From NCBI RefSeq assembly GCF_921293095.1, contig NC_060247.1:110007111-110071110 (forward strand): a DNA stretch of 64,000 nucleotides, read 5' to 3'. Position 1 is the first letter of the stretch; every line of letters starts with the position of its first letter. A program made the translations under genes and the position numbers. Origin of the DNA: Ischnura elegans (Eukaryota; Arthropoda; Insecta; Odonata; Coenagrionidae). The notes beneath the pieces are model-generated. The model searched no databases and had not been told where the DNA came from. It worked only from the letters and a program-made list of their open reading frames with translations. Of this stretch, positions 1 through 13,000 are shown in pieces.

Positions 1-1
1 C

Positions 2-3000
2 CGAGTACAGCACATCGCATCATGGAGAGCAACGCGAAGGATCAACAACCCTACATCGACCAGGTCAAACTCAGTGTCCAGGGATGGTGGTGTGAAGTGT
101 TTCTGTTGTGGGCAAATTGGGCATGTAAAGAATCAGTGTAAATTGTATGGTGTTACTTGCCATAAGTGTGGGAAGAAAAACCACATTGCCAAGGTTTGTC
201 GATCGACGAGTGCGATGACAAGTGCGACAACTGTGCGTAATAATAGTTACGGCTCTTCCAGACCACCAAAATGTAAGTCTTTTAATAAGTCTATGTTAAA
301 GCCAAAACACAATTTCGTGGGTTTGGAAAAATGTTCCGATACGCCGAGTGCTTTTTGTGTGGGAAATCAAGCTGACGATTTTCACATCGAAGATATTCAG
401 CGTATGTTTGTCATGTATGAGGAACATATCGAGAAAGTCAAAGTTGACCCAATTGGGGTAGATATTGTCGTTCAGGGTGAAATGACTACGTTCGAAGTAG
501 ACACAGGAGCAAGTGTGACTGTTATTAGTGATACATTTTACAAGAATAATCTAAGTTCTTGTACGCTTTACCCTAGCGAGTTAAAGCTATGTTCCTATAC
601 CAATCAACCGATTGTTCCAATTGGTAAAATTAAAGTCAAGGTCAGCTATCAGAATGTAAATAAACTTCTTGATATGTATGTAATCCAAGGGGGATCACAT
701 CCGTTAATAGGACGTGATTGGCTTAAAATATTGGGCATAGACATTTCCTTCAAAAATAAATCCGATCTGTACGGAATTAGCGATTCAAGTAAAATATTTG
801 ATAAGTTTGATTTAATGGTTAACAATTTAGTAAAAAAGTTCCCTGAAGTTTTTACCAATAAATTAGGCCAGTACAAAGGCGAACCAGTACAATTAATTCT
901 TAAAGAGAGTGCTAAGCCGAAATATTTCAAGCCAAGACCCATTCCCTTTTCCTTGAAGTCAAAGGTTGAGAGGGAATTGCAACGTCTAGTGGACGAAAAA
1001 GTGTTAATGCCTGTACGTAGCTGTAATTGGGGTACGCCAATTGTGCCCGTGTTAAAAGCTAATGGTGACATCAGAATCTGTGGGGATTTTAAGGTCACAT
1101 TAAACCTGTATTTGGAGGTTGATAAATACCCCATACCTCGCATTGAGGATTTATTTGTAAGCATGCATAAAGGTAGGCATTTTAGCAAAATTGATTTAAG
1201 CAATGCATTTATGCAATTGACCTTAGAGTCTGAGTCACAAAAGCTTTGTACTATTAGCACACACAAGGGTCTCTTCTCTTATTGCAGAGTTCCCTATGGT
1301 ATTTCGAGTGCTCCAGGTGTATTTCAAAAGGCCATTGAACAAACCTTAGCAGGGTTAGAAGGTACCGTTGTGTTTTTAGATGACATTTTGGTTAGTGCAC
1401 CGGATACTAAAACTCATTATGAGCGATTGGAGGCAGTGTGTAAACGTCTTAGTGAATGTGGTCTAACAGTAAAAAAGGAAAAATGTAAATTTTTTGCAAG
1501 TAAGGTTGAATATTTAGGGTTTAAAATTGATAAAGACGGATTGCACACATCCCAAGATAAAGTAGCTGCGATTGTGAATGCACCCATACCAAAATCAGTC
1601 AATGAAGTTCGAGCATTTATTGGTCTTGTGAATTATTATTCTAAGTTTATTAAAAACATGTCAACCATTTTAAATCCTATGTATAAACTTCTACGTAAAG
1701 ATGTTCCGTTCAAATTTGGCAAAGACTGTCTTTATGCATTCAATGAAGTGAAGAAAATCTTGACGCAAGCACCTGTGTTGGCACACTATGATCCAACACT
1801 GCCCGTGAAATTGGCAATTGACGCCAGCTCCACCGGACTTGGTGCTGTTTTAAGCGTAGTCACTCAGGAGGGTGTCGAAAGGCCAGTTGCATTTCATTCG
1901 CGAACCTTATCTCCTGCCGAGTGTGGGTACTCGCAGATAGATAATGAGGCATTAGCAGTTGTTTTTGGCGTCAAGAAGTTCAACCAATATTTGTACGGAC
2001 GGAAGTTTACTTCATGTACCGATCACAGACCCTTAGTAAGCATTTTCGGCCCAAAAAGGGGATTACCTGTTTTTGCCGCGAGTAGACTGCAGAGATATGC
2101 TTTGTTTTTATCAGGGTATAATTTTGATGTTCAGTACGTAAAATCTGAAAAACATGGTAATGCTGACGCTCTTTCACGTATGCCATTACCTGACTTACAC
2201 TCTGTTAATAAAGAAACAAAATTTGTAGGAACTTATTTGCATTGTGTAGCTGAGAGTTCCGTACCACTAAATTTTGAACATGTAAGAAAAGAAACTCAGG
2301 GTGACCCTATCTTAAAGAAGGTGTATAATTATGTAATGAATGGGTGGCCTAACTTTATCTCAGAGGAAAATAGTGAGTTACAGCCATATTTCTTAAGGAA
2401 AGATGAACTGACTGTAGAGCATGGTATTATTATGTGGGGGTACAAAATTGTTGTTCCAAGTAAATTGCGTGACTATGTTCTGAACGAATTGCATTCGGGT
2501 CATCTAGGTATTGTAAAGATGAAATCTGTGGCTAGAAATTATGTTTGGTTCCCTAATATTGATAGACGAATAGAAGACCTAGCTAACAATTGCTCGCCTT
2601 GCCTTAGAGAACGTTCTAGCCCTCCCAAGAGTGAATTTCATGTGTGGCATTATCCCGCTTCTCCTTGGGAGATGTTACATGTGGATTACTTGGGCCCTTT
2701 TAAAGGAAAGATGTATTTAGTGGTGATTGATGCTCATACTAAGTGGCTTGAGGTATTTGAAGTTAGCTCTACCTCGGCTAAGGTAACCATAGAAAAGCTC
2801 AGAGAGCTATTTTCAAGATTTGGACTACCTGTTTCCTTACATTCCGATAATGGCCCACCTTTCACTTCATTAGAATTTAGAAATTTTATGGTATCAAATG
2901 GTGTGAAGCACTCATTTTCGCCGCCATACCACCCTCGATCTAATGGCCAGGCGGAGAGTTCTGTTAAGTATGCTAAGCATAAGTTAAGTTGCGCTTTTGT

Positions 3001-3283
3001 AGAAAATGCAGATGTAAATATTGCCCTGAGTAATATATTGTTTAGTTACAGAAACTCTATTCATATTACTACGAATGAAACCCCTGCTAAACTAATGTTT
3101 GGTAGACCTTTAAGATCCAGACTAGATCTATTGAGGCCTAATGTGGTCAAGAGAGTGGAACTTAAGCAAGAAAAACAAAAAGAGTATTTTGGTGTTAAGA
3201 AAACAAGGATTTTGTTTGAAAATCAACCTGTTCTAATTAGGGATTATCGCTGTAAAGACAAATGGGTTGAAGGGATCGTATAA
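2..3283 (+). CDS. Gag(C-term)-Pol polyprotein of Gypsy-type element, 5' partial
   Basis: The frame is open from base 2, so the true start lies upstream. Two zinc knuckles (C-x2-C-x4-H-x4-C) sit at nt 98-139 and 158-199. The protease Asp-Thr-Gly-Ala motif begins at nt 500. The RT active site reads Phe-Leu-Asp-Asp at 1373-1384. An RNase H aspartate is at 1820. The integrase HHCC zinc site uses His codons at 2492 and 2501 and Cys codons at 2591 and 2600; its catalytic D, D, E codons are at 2684, 2846 and 2954. All these residues are intact. The frame ends in TAA at 3281-3283, inside the integrase C-terminal domain, and the same frame resumes afterwards, so this stop looks like a disabling mutation. 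The product would have copied and integrated the element. Confidence 0.85.
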   Translation, partial: RVQHIASWRATRRINNPTSTRSNSVSRDGGVKCFCCGQIGHVKNQCKLYGVTCHKCGKKNHIAKVCRSTSAMTSATTVRNNSYGSSRPPKCKSFNKSMLKPKHNFVGLEKCSDTPSAFCVGNQADDFHIEDIQRMFVMYEEHIEKVKVDPIGVDIVVQGEMTTFEVDTGASVTVISDTFYKNNLSSCTLYPSELKLCSYTNQPIVPIGKIKVKVSYQNVNKLLDMYVIQGGSHPLIGRDWLKILGIDISFKNKSDLYGISDSSKIFDKFDLMVNNLVKKFPEVFTNKLGQYKGEPVQLILKESAKPKYFKPRPIPFSLKSKVERELQRLVDEKVLMPVRSCNWGTPIVPVLKANGDIRICGDFKVTLNLYLEVDKYPIPRIEDLFVSMHKGRHFSKIDLSNAFMQLTLESESQKLCTISTHKGLFSYCRVPYGISSAPGVFQKAIEQTLAGLEGTVVFLDDILVSAPDTKTHYERLEAVCKRLSECGLTVKKEKCKFFASKVEYLGFKIDKDGLHTSQDKVAAIVNAPIPKSVNEVRAFIGLVNYYSKFIKNMSTILNPMYKLLRKDVPFKFGKDCLYAFNEVKKILTQAPVLAHYDPTLPVKLAIDASSTGLGAVLSVVTQEGVERPVAFHSRTLSPAECGYSQIDNEALAVVFGVKKFNQYLYGRKFTSCTDHRPLVSIFGPKRGLPVFAASRLQRYALFLSGYNFDVQYVKSEKHGNADALSRMPLPDLHSVNKETKFVGTYLHCVAESSVPLNFEHVRKETQGDPILKKVYNYVMNGWPNFISEENSELQPYFLRKDELTVEHGIIMWGYKIVVPSKLRDYVLNELHSGHLGIVKMKSVARNYVWFPNIDRRIEDLANNCSPCLRERSSPPKSEFHVWHYPASPWEMLHVDYLGPFKGKMYLVVIDAHTKWLEVFEVSSTSAKVTIEKLRELFSRFGLPVSLHSDNGPPFTSLEFRNFMVSNGVKHSFSPPYHPRSNGQAESSVKYAKHKLSCAFVENADVNIALSNILFSYRNSIHITTNETPAKLMFGRPLRSRLDLLRPNVVKRVELKQEKQKEYFGVKKTRILFENQPVLIRDYRCKDKWVEGIV

Positions 3284-3670
3284 AAACAATTAAGTGGTGT
3301 CATGTATTCCGTAATGTTCAAGTCTGGTTTTATTTGTAACAGACATATTGATCAGCTCATTGGGATGAATTCCAGCTCAGTGTATGCCAATTCTGATAAT
3401 GTTAAAACGGGTGATTTCAATGTCAATAACGACGCAGTAGCGGAGAGGTCCCCAAACAAAAACAACCTTTCCCCTCACTCCTCACCCACCTCTAGCATTC
3501 CCAGTATGCCACGTTTGCCTCACCCATCCCCATCGCTGCAATCCCCGGTTCCTTCTCACTCTGACACTCAGTCAAATGCAAGTGTTCCATCTCCAAACGA
3601 GGGATCAGCTGTTGATAAAAGATACCCTCAGCGCATTAGGAAGCCGGTTGATAGATTTCACTCGCAATGA
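3284..3670 (+). pseudogene. Integrase C-terminal tail after in-frame stop
   Basis: This stretch continues the polyprotein frame directly after the TAA at 3281. Its first part, with the Arg-His-Ile-Asp-Gln-Leu block, looks like the end of the chromodomain-like/GPY region of a Gypsy integrase. A Ser/Pro-rich linker follows, then a basic end (Tyr-Pro-Gln-Arg-Ile-Arg-Lys-Pro) typical of Gypsy polyprotein termini. An ATG at 3302 could in principle start it independently, but the continuity of frame and of protein family argues that it is the severed tail of the upstream frame. Confidence 0.6.
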
Positions 3671-5818
3671 TCTTGTTTATTTGGTTATATTTGAGAGTTT
3701 AGTTGGTGTTTATATTAGTTTTTATAGTTTATGCATTGTTACACTGCTATTGTTATTGCTTTATATTTCCAAATATGTGTTTCCAAGAATTGTTAAAATT
3801 TTGTTTATTGAAACAAATTTATTTTTTTATTTATTAAGTTTTGTTCTATGATGCAACCATTTTTGAAAGGGAGGAATTGTTGTATTTGAAATTGGTGCTT
3901 GGAAATAAATGAGACTCGATTGGCTTGACCGGCACGCCGCCTACCCCGGCTTCTCAGCTGCAGTCGTTAGCTCGAGGCCAGTTGCTACCCTACCTGCCGC
4001 CGAGCCAGTCGGACTCGCTGAACTGTCAATCACGTGTGTTAAATCATTGAGCCCGGTACACCACAGGAACTAGGGCAGCAGAGATAAATACGATGTAAAT
4101 GTGGCATTAAAGAAGGAGTATAAGGGTAATATTCAGGCGACCAGCGTAAATTGTATTTGGGGTAAAAAATAAGACTGCCGGTGTATTGGGTTGCACATGG
4201 CCGATGAATGATATCACCAATGTCTAAATAGAATATAATCGGGTTTTCAATACTGCAACTTTCCTGGTTGGTAATTGGCTTAAATTAACTTTGGGACTTA
4301 ACGCGCGATCAGGTTGTTCTACCAGTCAAGTCTTTCGGGAATTTTGTACGACATGTAGAACTTCGCAAAAGAGTGTCTCCAACTTGCACGATGACAAAAG
4401 CGACATACTTGAGATTCCTTCGACGGGAATTCGTCAAAAAAGATCAAGCCATCATGGGGTAATTATTCTGGGTTTCCCAGTGAAAATAAGCGCATATTGA
4501 TACAAAACTCAATGCTTTTCGAGCTTTTAGCCATCGAAAGTACCAAGAAAACTCCTACATCTGTGCAACCCACATCACATAAAAGCATATTTCTACGTCC
4601 TAGCAACGGATCGGGGGATAATTTTGTTCCGTCGGTTGCATACAAACAGGCGATTCCGTTTTACTTTCCGTCGCTAATATCTTGAGAAGTGCTGAGCGCT
4701 CGCAGCTGAAACTAAATTACACCTTATTTTATGAGGCTGACGACGATGTTACGTCTCTTGCATTAGGATATGTGAGAAAAGAAGGAAAAATGAAATAATC
4801 TAGCACCATCAGCAAGACGACGTGAGCTACGATTCATTGTCCATATAATTCTCACTAGATTTATTACCTTAGCGCTAATGCTTCTTAATTAGTGGTCTGT
4901 GCTCATATCTGAACTCATTGTTATTGGACTGATGTTGACATAAGTACTTTTAACAAATACTAAAAGTACTTTTAAGAAACTGAATACCACATTGAAGTCT
5001 TAATTCCGGATTATGAGCTTATCAGTTATCTCTTAAGTCATCAAAGGTGGCGTCTTTCTTTCAGCATTATTTTGTAAGAAAGTTTACGTACATAGCCATA
5101 AAATGTTCCATATTTTATAAATGAGCCTGAATAAGAGTGTGCTGAAGGATTCAGGGAAAGTTTAAGAATTCAAATGAATTCATCCTTGAGTTTTCATCGG
5201 TAAGTATTAGAATTCAGAATCGCGAAAACGAAGATTTATTGGAGTGTGTGAGTTAGTTCAAGCCTAAGTTCAGCTCAAACATTCCGGTCACTACATACCA
5301 AAATCTCATTTAAAAACCTGCCATGCTACCTTACGTCATTTTCGATGCGTTTCAATAAAGCAAAAAATTAAGAGGATTGAAATAAATAGGACTTAAGGAA
5401 ACTAATCACAACTTCCAGTTTTATTTAGCCGCTTAGAATAGGCTTATTGCATGTACTTTTTGGGTAAACCTCCCACTATCGTACAAAATTATGTCCATTG
5501 ACTGCCACAAAAAATATTTCAGCAAAACTAAACCGATTCATTATTTTATATTCTCTTTTAATGCTTTCCAAGTGACAATTTACTAAAGATAAAATTATAT
5601 TGTATTTTCATTGCCACATAATGTCACAATCATTTTTTAACAACCTTTGCTATATAATTTATAATAAAATCTATCATTATCAGCACTGACGATAGCGGGT
5701 CAACCCGCTGAAACGTTTGCAAGCTTCTTTGTGAGTGTCCTTTTCTATGTGTTCCTATGTTTTTTATTAGTGTTTATTCTGTCCGTTATTTATACTATCG
5801 CGTAGTGCGCTTTCCTCA

Positions 5819-5823
<5 letters not shown>

Positions 5824-5851
<28 letters not shown>
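5824..5851. repeat. (TA)n microsatellite
   Basis: About 14 uninterrupted TA dinucleotides. Confidence 0.95.
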
Positions 5852-6717
5852 TCCAAAGAAGTCTTTTTGGGTTGTTTTTATTTCGTAATACTTATGAGAA
5901 AAACAACTTTTGTACTACCCAAAAAGTAATGTCCCAAGATACACAGGGCAAAAAGAGAAATATTCGTAGAAGATGATCGTAGCTCTGAACAGCCAGAGTG
6001 TAACCCAGCCAGGTGTTTGTCTGCTGTATTGGGTTGTCTGAGTTTACAATTGATTTAGTGAATGTTTTAATGCAGGAGGAAAACGTTTAGTTCAGTTTGT
6101 TGAAAGAGCCAGGATCGGCCAGTAATTTTCGTGTACAAGTAAAAAGAGGAAATTCTGCACCTTTTATTAATTACAATTGAGATTTTTTTAGGGCTATCAG
6201 ATGCAAGTTCAATGTAGTAAGGAGAGTGCCCTAAAATACTGTCAGTCCCAACTATAAATTAATTTAGAGGAAATGAAGATGGCCGTTGACATCATGTTCA
6301 CTCATGAACTCTGTATTTCACGGGTATAGCAGATGGTGACGGACATGTTGATTTACCATGACTAGTTACGGAATGCCCAATGACAAGTAAATGAAACTTT
6401 TTCTCGGGAATAAACTCACAACGTTCTGGCCTATCCGTGGACATATATATCATACCCGTAGACTTACGAACCATATATATGGACAACAGAAGAGCAAACA
6501 TGGAATAGAATATGTATACTACAAACGATCTCTACCACTTATGTTGTGAAAATGTATGACTGACAAACTGTAATTACACAATTTTAGCTCTCATAAAATA
6601 TGAAATTATTGTTTTTTTTAATTTTCCTGAAGAAAATGTACGTTTTTGAGAGAGAGATACCCTGTATACAGGATTTGAAATATTGTACCACGAAAATTTA
6701 ACTCAGAATAGCTGATG

Positions 6718-6830
6718 CCAGCTGATAAGGTCCCACTGTGGGCCCTGAGAAGGATACAACTACCACGGCCAGGAATCAATTCCGAGACTTAATCGCTTAG
6801 CCGTCTCGGGGGAACAGCCATTGGACGGAA
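6718..6830 (-). repeat. tRNA-derived SINE relic
   Basis: Read on the minus strand, the segment has a tRNA-like head with an A-box-like GGCTAAGCGATTAAG and a degenerate B box, followed by a tail that includes TTGTATCCTTCTC and a GGGCCCACAGTGGGACC stretch. The relic at about 8085-8190 has the same layout (B-box-like GGTTCCCGGC, then TTGTATTCTTGG), which suggests one old SINE family. It is too degenerate to be a working tRNA gene. Confidence 0.4.
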
Positions 6831-6939
6831 AGCAACAAAATAGTTATGCGATTTTTAGTATTGAAATTGAATTTAATTCAATCATGTAACAATAACATTT
6901 CTGGTGTAAATGAAAATACTCCCATTGACAAGAAAATAT

Positions 6940-6945
6940 TTTATT
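6940..6945 (-). promoter_or_regulatory. Candidate polyadenylation signal of gene D
   Basis: AATAAA on the minus strand, about 110 bases past the gene D stop codon. Single-hexamer evidence only. Confidence 0.4.
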
Positions 6946-7053
6946 TATGATTTACAAAGTTTTAAGTTGCGATAGTAGAATTCGAAGACTTATTGGTAGA
7001 TATTGAAGAATCATGGTAGTAATATAATGCTGCTGAAAATTGACGGTGGTGAT

Positions 7054-10000
7054 CTATGTATCCTTTCTTGATAGAAACTCGGAGCATGATGGCATGTTTC
7101 TAAATTGTGATTTTATATTTGCTACAGCCCTCTTTCCATCCGTGGAGCAGTCTTCGGCGCTGTTCTCAACACATTCCAGGAGTTCATCAAAGGCCCTAAG
7201 GTTATAATGAGGAGGTATATTAATGAAATTACCCATTCACAATGGAAATTGTAATAAAAAAGCAAAAAACAATTATGCTGCTCAGGGGCGGATCCACGAT
7301 TTTTTTCTGGGAGAGGGCTATTTTTATAACAAGGCCCTGATAGGTCTTCTAGTAGATAGTAGATACATTAAAAACAAGCTTCAATAACTACTTAAGAAAA
7401 TATTCTCTTTATTTTGATATGAAAGCTATTGATATCAAATTAAATTATTGAGGCTCAGAAATGCAGAAAATAAAACGTATATGATGATAACCGTGTTAAA
7501 AATCTTGTTTATTTTTTTAAGCACTTGGGGGTTCACCAATGATGCTGTTCATAATATAATAGGTGTGTTCAAAAGGGACGCAACATGTTTTTTTCACGGC
7601 CAGTTTTGGTTAAAAAAAACTTGGTATTTCTTGTAGAACATTAACAAGTATTCCCACTTCGATTCGTTCAGATGCATTGACTTCCGATAGGTTACCGCGC
7701 TAAACGGAGCTGTTAAAGTGTCGTCTATAACCGAGGTGCGTTTCATAGAACGGGCAGTGATTTGAAATTCTTTCGGCAGAAAACCTGTGACGTCATGGCA
7801 AAATTAGCAGCGATGGAACGCACTTTCTTCAGCTTTTTTTTAGAAGGGAAGTATTACTCTGGAGGTTTTTTTTTAAATTACAAATTATGATTCATATTTT
7901 ACAGCAAAATATTTTGTTTTAGGTTCGAATCTATGTATTAGAAATTGTGAGGCTACAAAATTGATAAAAACGTTATTTCGCTATTTTGTCGTTTAAGACA
8001 GAAGGAATGTCAGAAAAAAGGAAAGAGAGGAGGACACATAAGAATAAGACAGGAAAATATATTTAGGCCATGTACAGGAAATTAAACAGAGTTTGAGGGT
8101 CCAAGGCGGACCCTTCCAAGAATACAACACACCGTGCCGGGAACCAAGCCAGTGGCTTATACGCCCGATCACCCGGGGAGGGGCTGGAGAGGAAGGAAAA
8201 AGCATAGAGGCGCCGCCGCGATGGGAGCCCGCCTACGCCTCTGGGAAAGGATAGGAGCGGAAGGGACGGGTCGAGGGAAAAACACCCCAACGCTATAGAA
8301 GCGAAAGGGGCCCTACTAATTAGCGAAACCAAGCGTGAGCTATTAATATTCTACCAATCCTAGTGGATTTTCCTATGAGGAAGAAAAATCCATTGATGGA
8401 ATCGGTAGATAGGAAATTAAACAATGAGGTGAGAAGGGAAACACAGAAGGCGAAGGAGAATTTTTTATCTATCGAATGTGAAGTTTTGGAGGATTTAGAG
8501 AGAATAGGCCAGTATGATTTCATGTTTAAGAAGGTGTAGGATAACATATGTGAGGGAAAGAGAGGAAGAGCAAGAACAAGAGAGATTGAAGATAAGGAAG
8601 GTAAAACAATATATGAACAAGGGGAAGTTAGAGAAAGATGGAAAGAATATGTAGGGGAGATATATGCAACTGATGAAAAATCTGAAGCATTGGATATAGA
8701 AAATGAATGGAAATTAGAGGATGTGTATAAAGGATCATCAATACTGAAGTGTGAGGTTCAGAAGACAATAAAGGAAATGAAATTTAGTATGGCAACTGGA
8801 GTGGATGAGCTACCAATAGAATTTTTCGAATGTTTAACAGAAGAGATAGTGAATGTGATAGTGCATTTGTGCAAAAAAATATATAATAGAGGGAAATGAC
8901 CGGAAGACTGCTTAAAGATTGTAGTGATACCAATTAAAAAAAAACTGGAAAAAAATTATTGATTATAGAACGATCAGTTTAATTGCACTTGCTGCTTAAA
9001 TTCTGTTAAGAGTGTTAAATCGAAGGTTAAAAAGTATAATGGAAGAAAATTTTGGTGAGGAGCAGTTTGGTTTCAGGCAAGGAAGAGGAACGAGAAACCC
9101 CATAGGACTACTGAGGATGGTTGGTGAGAGATAAAAGGAAAGAGGAAAAGGAATAAGAGTGTGTTTTATAGACTTAGAAAAGGCTTTCGATGGGGTAAAT
9201 TGGAAGAAAATAATGACAATTATAAAGATAAAGAAAGTAGACTGGAAGGAAAGAAGACTAATAAGTGAATTGTATTTGGGACCATAGACAGCAGTGAATC
9301 TGAATGAAAACATGGCACAATGGGTGGAGCTATGTAGAGGGGTTACACAAGGAATTTGTCTGTCACCAGCTCTGCTCAATAAGTATGTTGAAGAAATGAT
9401 AAGTGAGACATTAGCTGGTAGAAGTAGAATAAGTATTGGTGTAGTAAAAATAAGATGCATCAGATTTGCTGATGATATCGTGGTTTAAGCCGATAACACA
9501 GAGTCACTACAGATATTGATGACAGGGTTGGAGGAAGGAATGGAAACATATGGAATGAAAATAAACGTTAATTGTGTAACAAGGGACAAGAATTAAATTG
9601 AGGATGAGATTGGTCAAGTGTTGTGTGTGGAGTGTATTTATGTATGGATCTGAGACTTGTACGATAAGGAAGAGAGACTGGGACAGGATTGGGACGTTCG
9701 AGATGAGAGTTTGCTGGAAGAAAGAGGAAAAAAGGTGGACGGATCGAGTAAGGAATGAGCAAGTGTTGAACAGGGTAGATGAGGAAAAACATTGATGGCT
9801 AAAATAAGTAAAAGGAAGAGTAACTGCTTGGGACATGTGATGAGAGGTAATGAGATTTCGAAGGTAGAAAGTAGGAATATTTTGGAGGGAACGGTGGAAG
9901 GGATAAGAAGAAGGGGAAGGAGAGGCTTAAGTTGATTGACAGTTTGAATATGGGAAAGTACTGAGTCTTCAAAAAGATGGCCGGCGACAGGAGGGAAAGG

Positions 10001-13000
10001 ATATGGCGCGGCACGGCGTTGGCGGGAAGGACCTGCCAATGGGCAGTGCACAAGGTGATGACGATATCTTTTGTTAACCAGTGCAGGAAAAACGTTCCGG
10101 CGCCATGAAACCACTGCGGAAAACCACGGTAACTCATTTAATCATAGGCGCTTGTAGCGAGTCTACAGTGATCTAGCAGTGGACGAAAGCACGGTGAGTC
10201 GTTGGGCAATGCGTGTTTCATCATAGCTGTTGGGGATGATGAAGAAGTTATTGAAGCAGTCAGGCGTAGTTTTCGACATTGAACATTGCAGAGAAAAAAT
10301 CATTCACCTCGGCCAGGATACAAACCCGGATCCCCCTTTTTCTGGTCGAGTACTTTAGCCAGTTAAGCTACCGAGGTGCCAATTCTGGTCAAGGCGAATG
10401 ATTTTTTTCTCTGTGGATTTTTCGCACAGTTTGTGCAATGCGGGTGACTACCGTAAAAGTTATCACCGTGGCTAGTCCCGGTATACTTAAAGTTTGATCA
10501 TTGCAATGGTACCATGTAGACATGCAGGCCCTCCCTTCAGGATGGCGTCAGGCCGTAGCATTGAAGGGAGATTACGTTGAAAAGTAGTTATGAGTATCTC
10601 AAAGATAGGGGAATATCGTGGTGTATTGGAATGCTGAATAAAACAACCCCTGTTTCAGAAAAAAAGTGTTGCATTAATTATTGAACTTCCCTATATATCT
10701 TCCCTATATGAATAAAAGCTATTCCCAATAAAAATAAAGATAAATTCAAGATATTACTGTCTTCGAGCATCAGAAATGGTTTCTTTTTCCCCCAAGTATT
10801 GAAAATAAAAGAAATGACTATGAGGCTGCATATTTTTTACATAGCAGAAAACAATATTTTTCTCTCATAAATCTATGCATTTAATTACAAACAATAAGCT
10901 TGAATTATAATGAAGCAAGTGATAATTGTGTTAATGAAGAACACATTTGAAAAAGAGTTCTTGTATCATTGGCATGATGAATGAAATAATTTCATAGGCA
11001 CAAAATTGGTAGGCCCCAAGAACAAGCAACTCGATTTATGAAATGAAAATATAGGTAGTATTTTTAAAGTATCACCTCATGATTAAAAACATTGTTTTCC
11101 CTGTATTATAATATCAGCAAGATGATAAACTGAGACAAATATGACTGTTGCAAGTTGCACTTGAATTAAAAAGAAACTTTTTGTTCCATTGTAAGAAGAT
11201 ATAGTTTTGTTAACCTGGAAAATGTCCCAAAAGATGTGTGTGAAACTTACCGGCATAAGACACTGGCATCAGTATAATTGTAATTTGGATTGGTTGAATC
11301 ACATAGGGCGATGTAGTCAGCGTCATTCATAATGCGCATAAAGGACGCGCATTTCTTATTTTGCCTTAAGCAGACGCTGTCGTTCTGGTGTTCCATAACT
11401 GAAATGTCACAAGAATAATAGTTCCCAAAATGGGCTAGGTAAACCTATTCTAAAACCAGGAAAAGGTAATTTTTTAGAGAATTATTGGCTGGTGGGCCAT
11501 ATTTACGTATAAATATATGTTACCATGACTCAGGGAAGATTCTATTTCACACAGTGAAGTGAGTCCTTCTTCCATAAACTGCAGAACTATAGGAACCATT
11601 ATTTTTGACCTGTTTGAAAGAGGCACAAGGTACTTTTCACTTTGCATCAAGCAATCCTTAATCTCTTCCTGTTTCCTGTGGAAAAAATGAGAGAAAACAC
11701 GTGTTAGAATAACCTTTTTCTACATCAATGGTAAGTCTTCATCAAATTCATACGTCAAGAAGTCTGTAAAATATAAAACATTACATTCAAGTTTTAAGGT
11801 CGTTTTCGGGTGAGTTGTTCGTTAGAAAAGAAATCGAAGACCTTAGGACATGGAAGCGTCTCGTTTTGTACCCCGAATAGATTTATTTTGCGTGAATCTA
11901 GAGACACTACTCACCTGCACATGTGCGAACATTTGACGCATATCGTGTCGCCGCGCAATAGTCTCGTCTCGTTCAAGCTCTCATCAGAAAACAAATTTTC
12001 AACGCACGAATTGACGGTTTCCACATGGTTCTGAAAGAAAAAATGACACATAGATAACCTGGAATACTTGTAAAATGTTTTTGAATACCCCAACTATAGA
12101 TTCCGACAGCCATTATCCGCCCCTATCCAACGGACCATATCATTTTCCTAGGCCCGAAAATATCAATTACAAATGGGAAAAAGTGGCATTTATCGAAAGC
12201 CAACATGTACTGATCACTTGGTTCATAACTTCTCAAAAAATTCCCCAGTCAAGAGGTAACATTGTTCCACAGAGGCATCAGCATCCCTCTATCGGGCAAA
12301 GAGTTTCGTGATGAAATCAGTGTAATTAAGTCCATTGCAGTAGCCAACAGTTTTTCAGTGAAAGTTTCTGATAATTTAGTGAATAAGAATTATATCCAAA
12401 TGCGACTGTTTTTATCTACCGTTTTCATTTTCTATATTAAGACTTCATAAAGACCTTATACGCGACAAAAAGGAAAACTTTTCGACAAACGGATAATTGA
12501 TTGATGAAGGAAATGTCGGAGCTCTACAGCTTCTTTGCATACCACAATTGAGTTTTCTTGTAAACTGTCAGCTGCCTCAATGCCAACTGTGTTCATGCAT
12601 AATTTCAAGTACTTCAAAGCAGTAGAGGTATATAAGCACAGAATGTTTCAAGTACGGACAATTACCATAGCATTTTGTCTGCATTCCTCAAACACAGGGT
12701 CCTGAACGGCATGAGTTGGCGATTCCTCCTTGGAAGTTGTTGATTCATCAGTGGAAGCAACAGCTAGTAATGCTGTAAAAATTCCTGAAAAATTGATAGA
12801 AGGGAATCAGCGAAGGAGCCTTACATCTCCCCTCTTGATATATGCGTATCCTCCAGAATACTTGTGTCCGCCTCTTGGAACTCTCACTGTTAACAGACAG
12901 TAAACTGCATTACATTTGAAATGGTTTGTAAATAAATGTATAATGAATTCCTGACCAATTCTTATATATTTCAAGATCTCCAGATTCAGTATGCATCGTT

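Larger units (their letters stand above)
1..4200 (+). mobile_element. Ty3/Gypsy-type LTR retrotransposon, 3' part
   Basis: The window opens inside the coding region of an LTR retroelement. In order come two CCHC zinc knuckles, an aspartic protease, reverse transcriptase, RNase H and integrase, then a serine/proline-rich tail. A purine tract lies at 3865-3876, directly followed by TGTTG at 3878, the expected start of a 3' LTR; an AATAAA lies at about 3904. The LTR's 3' edge is uncertain (about 4100-4200), because the 5' LTR and target site are outside the window and cannot be compared. The RT-RNaseH-integrase order identifies Ty3/Gypsy rather than Copia. No envelope-like ORF is visible. Confidence 0.85.
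4201..7053. other. Intergenic DNA, no gene seen
   Basis: ORFs here are short, lack family resemblance and overlap on both strands. The stretch contains a (TA)n microsatellite at about 5824-5851, a tRNA-like SINE relic at about 6720-6830 and, just beyond gene D, its candidate polyadenylation signal at 6940-6945. Confidence 0.6.

Noticed and set aside
649..1266. 205-residue minus-strand ORF
   Set aside because: It is a shadow of the Gypsy polyprotein on the plus strand, which has full domain support.
8996..10137. Several long minus-strand ORFs (to 158 residues)
   Set aside because: They lie opposite the LINE relic; their Ser/Phe/Leu-rich composition is what A/G-rich LINE coding strands give in reverse.
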